From NCBI GenBank assembly GCA_016199425.1, contig JACQGT010000508.1, positions 1-5,282 of the forward strand: a stretch of DNA of 5,282 nucleotides, written 5' to 3'. Origin of the DNA: Chloroflexota bacterium (GTDB lineage Bacteria; Chloroflexota; Anaerolineae; Caldilineales; Caldilineaceae). How positions within the stretch are numbered: position 1 is the first letter of the stretch; every line of letters begins with the position of its first letter. The notes beneath the pieces were generated by a model, which did not search any database, was not told the DNA's origin, and was given only the letters and a program-made list of their open reading frames with translations. Below are positions 4,971-5,282 of the stretch, in pieces. Both the position numbers and the translations under genes were made by a program.

Positions 4971-5182
4971 TGGGGTTGCTCCTTTGCGTGGGCATCTTTC
5001 CGGCCGGCTCCCTCTACGCCAGCCAACTGGGCCAACAATTTGCGGTGACGGGCCTGGCTGCGCAGCAACGCCATCAGCAGAATCAGCGCCAGTCCGCCCA
5101 GGACAAGAATGCCGACCGCTTCGGTGACAGTCACAGTAACGGGATTATAGTTTTGATAGCCCTTGCCTTCGTTTTCGTTCAC
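4967..5182 (-). CDS. Small single-pass membrane protein, translationally coupled to the oxidase
   Basis: A 71-residue protein that I do not recognise. A polar N-terminus (NENEGKGYQNYNP) is followed by one hydrophobic segment at about residues 20-40 (EAVGILVLGG then LALILLMALL). A basic tail follows (RSQARHRK), then a charged, helix-prone C-terminus. The positive-inside rule predicts N-terminus out and C-terminus in. There is no cleavage site, so this is an anchor and not a secreted protein. It starts with GTG at 5182, with GAAGGAG seven bases upstream, and its TGA stop overlaps the oxidase ATG (ATGA). The good binding site, coupling and clear membrane segment support a real gene despite its size. 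It might tether or regulate the oxidase, but nothing in the sequence shows a contact. Confidence 0.75.
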   Translation of the reverse strand: MNENEGKGYQNYNPVTVTVTEAVGILVLGGLALILLMALLRSQARHRKLLAQLAGVEGAGRKDAHAKEQPQ

Positions 5183-5224
5183 GGCAGTGCTCCTTCGGGG
5201 TATGGGGTGAATCGTCGTAACTCC

Positions 5225-5253
5225 ATTGTACCCGCGGATAACCGCCGCCGCAA
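5225..5253 (-). promoter_or_regulatory. Candidate promoter for the membrane protein-oxidase pair
   Basis: On the minus strand TTGCGG (5253-5248) is followed by a 17-base spacer and TACAAT (5230-5225). The -10 matches five of six consensus bases; the -35 keeps only TTG. Transcription would begin near 5218, about 35 bases before the GTG start. The spacing supports it, but the GC-rich -35 suggests a weak or activator-dependent promoter. Confidence 0.5.
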
Positions 5254-5257
5254 CCCG

Positions 5258-5282
5258 TAGGGCGGATTGGCAATCCGCCCTA
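5258..5282. repeat. Perfect palindromic repeat TAGGGCGGATT...AATCCGCCCTA
   Basis: Two perfect 11-base arms flank a 3-base GGC centre, ending exactly at the window edge. It lies 5 bases upstream of the candidate -35 box. From memory, GGGCGGATTGCCAATCCGCCC-type palindromes are widespread intergenic repeats. It could also be the terminator hairpin of a gene outside the window; bases beyond 5282 would decide. Confidence 0.65.

Noticed and set aside
3948..5048. Plus-strand open frame of 366 codons opposite the oxidase
   Set aside because: Antisense to the D-amino-acid oxidase and the membrane protein genes. No family motif and composition typical of a shadow frame.
1..5282. tRNA, rRNA or CRISPR array
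   Set aside because: No tRNA-like cloverleaf with T-loop consensus, no rRNA core sequences, and no regularly spaced direct repeats with unique spacers were seen. The repeats present are inverted or irregular.

Overview
The window looks like a GC-rich bacterial chromosome segment. All six recognised or proposed genes lie on the minus strand, so they read from right to left. I see no plasmid, phage or transposase gene. Three things together suggest a Chloroflexota-type environmental bacterium (Anaerolineae or Caldilineae): a RIO-type kinase, an RtcB ligase of the GVGFDIGCGN type, and intergenic spaces full of short palindromic repeats. That assignment is inference, not shown by the sequence.

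Layout in the direction of transcription. At the right edge (5258-5282) is a perfect palindromic repeat. Next comes a likely promoter (5225-5253) for a two-gene unit: a 71-residue single-pass membrane protein (GTG start) and a D-amino-acid oxidase-family flavoenzyme. Their stop and start codons overlap as ATGA. A 132-bp spacer with an inverted pair of short repeats (3908-4014) leads to a complete rtcB RNA ligase gene. The next spacer (2468-2696) holds a palindromic, MITE-like element with REP-like arms. It lies upstream of a gene for a 276-residue protein resembling the terpene cyclase/prenyltransferase alpha-alpha toroid. A clean spacer follows, with the best promoter in the window (1586-1614). 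It drives a structured leader: a 26-codon ORF with a strong ribosome binding site, two hairpins and an intrinsic terminator. Only after that terminator does the RIO kinase gene begin, probably at a TTG at 1330. The left 283 bases contain no convincing gene. They hold a long hairpin (20-96), a nested inverted repeat (115-230) and a further copy of the short repeat found upstream of rtcB.

Function. The two best-understood proteins, RtcB (RNA end joining) and the RIO kinase (a family tied to ribosome maturation in archaea and eukaryotes), both belong to RNA-related families. They are separated by the toroid gene and have separate control regions, so I do not claim a shared pathway. The membrane protein and the flavoenzyme are very likely co-translated. 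The most interesting feature is the attenuator-like leader in front of the RIO kinase. The second is the concentration of unrelated palindromic repeats in nearly every intergenic gap.
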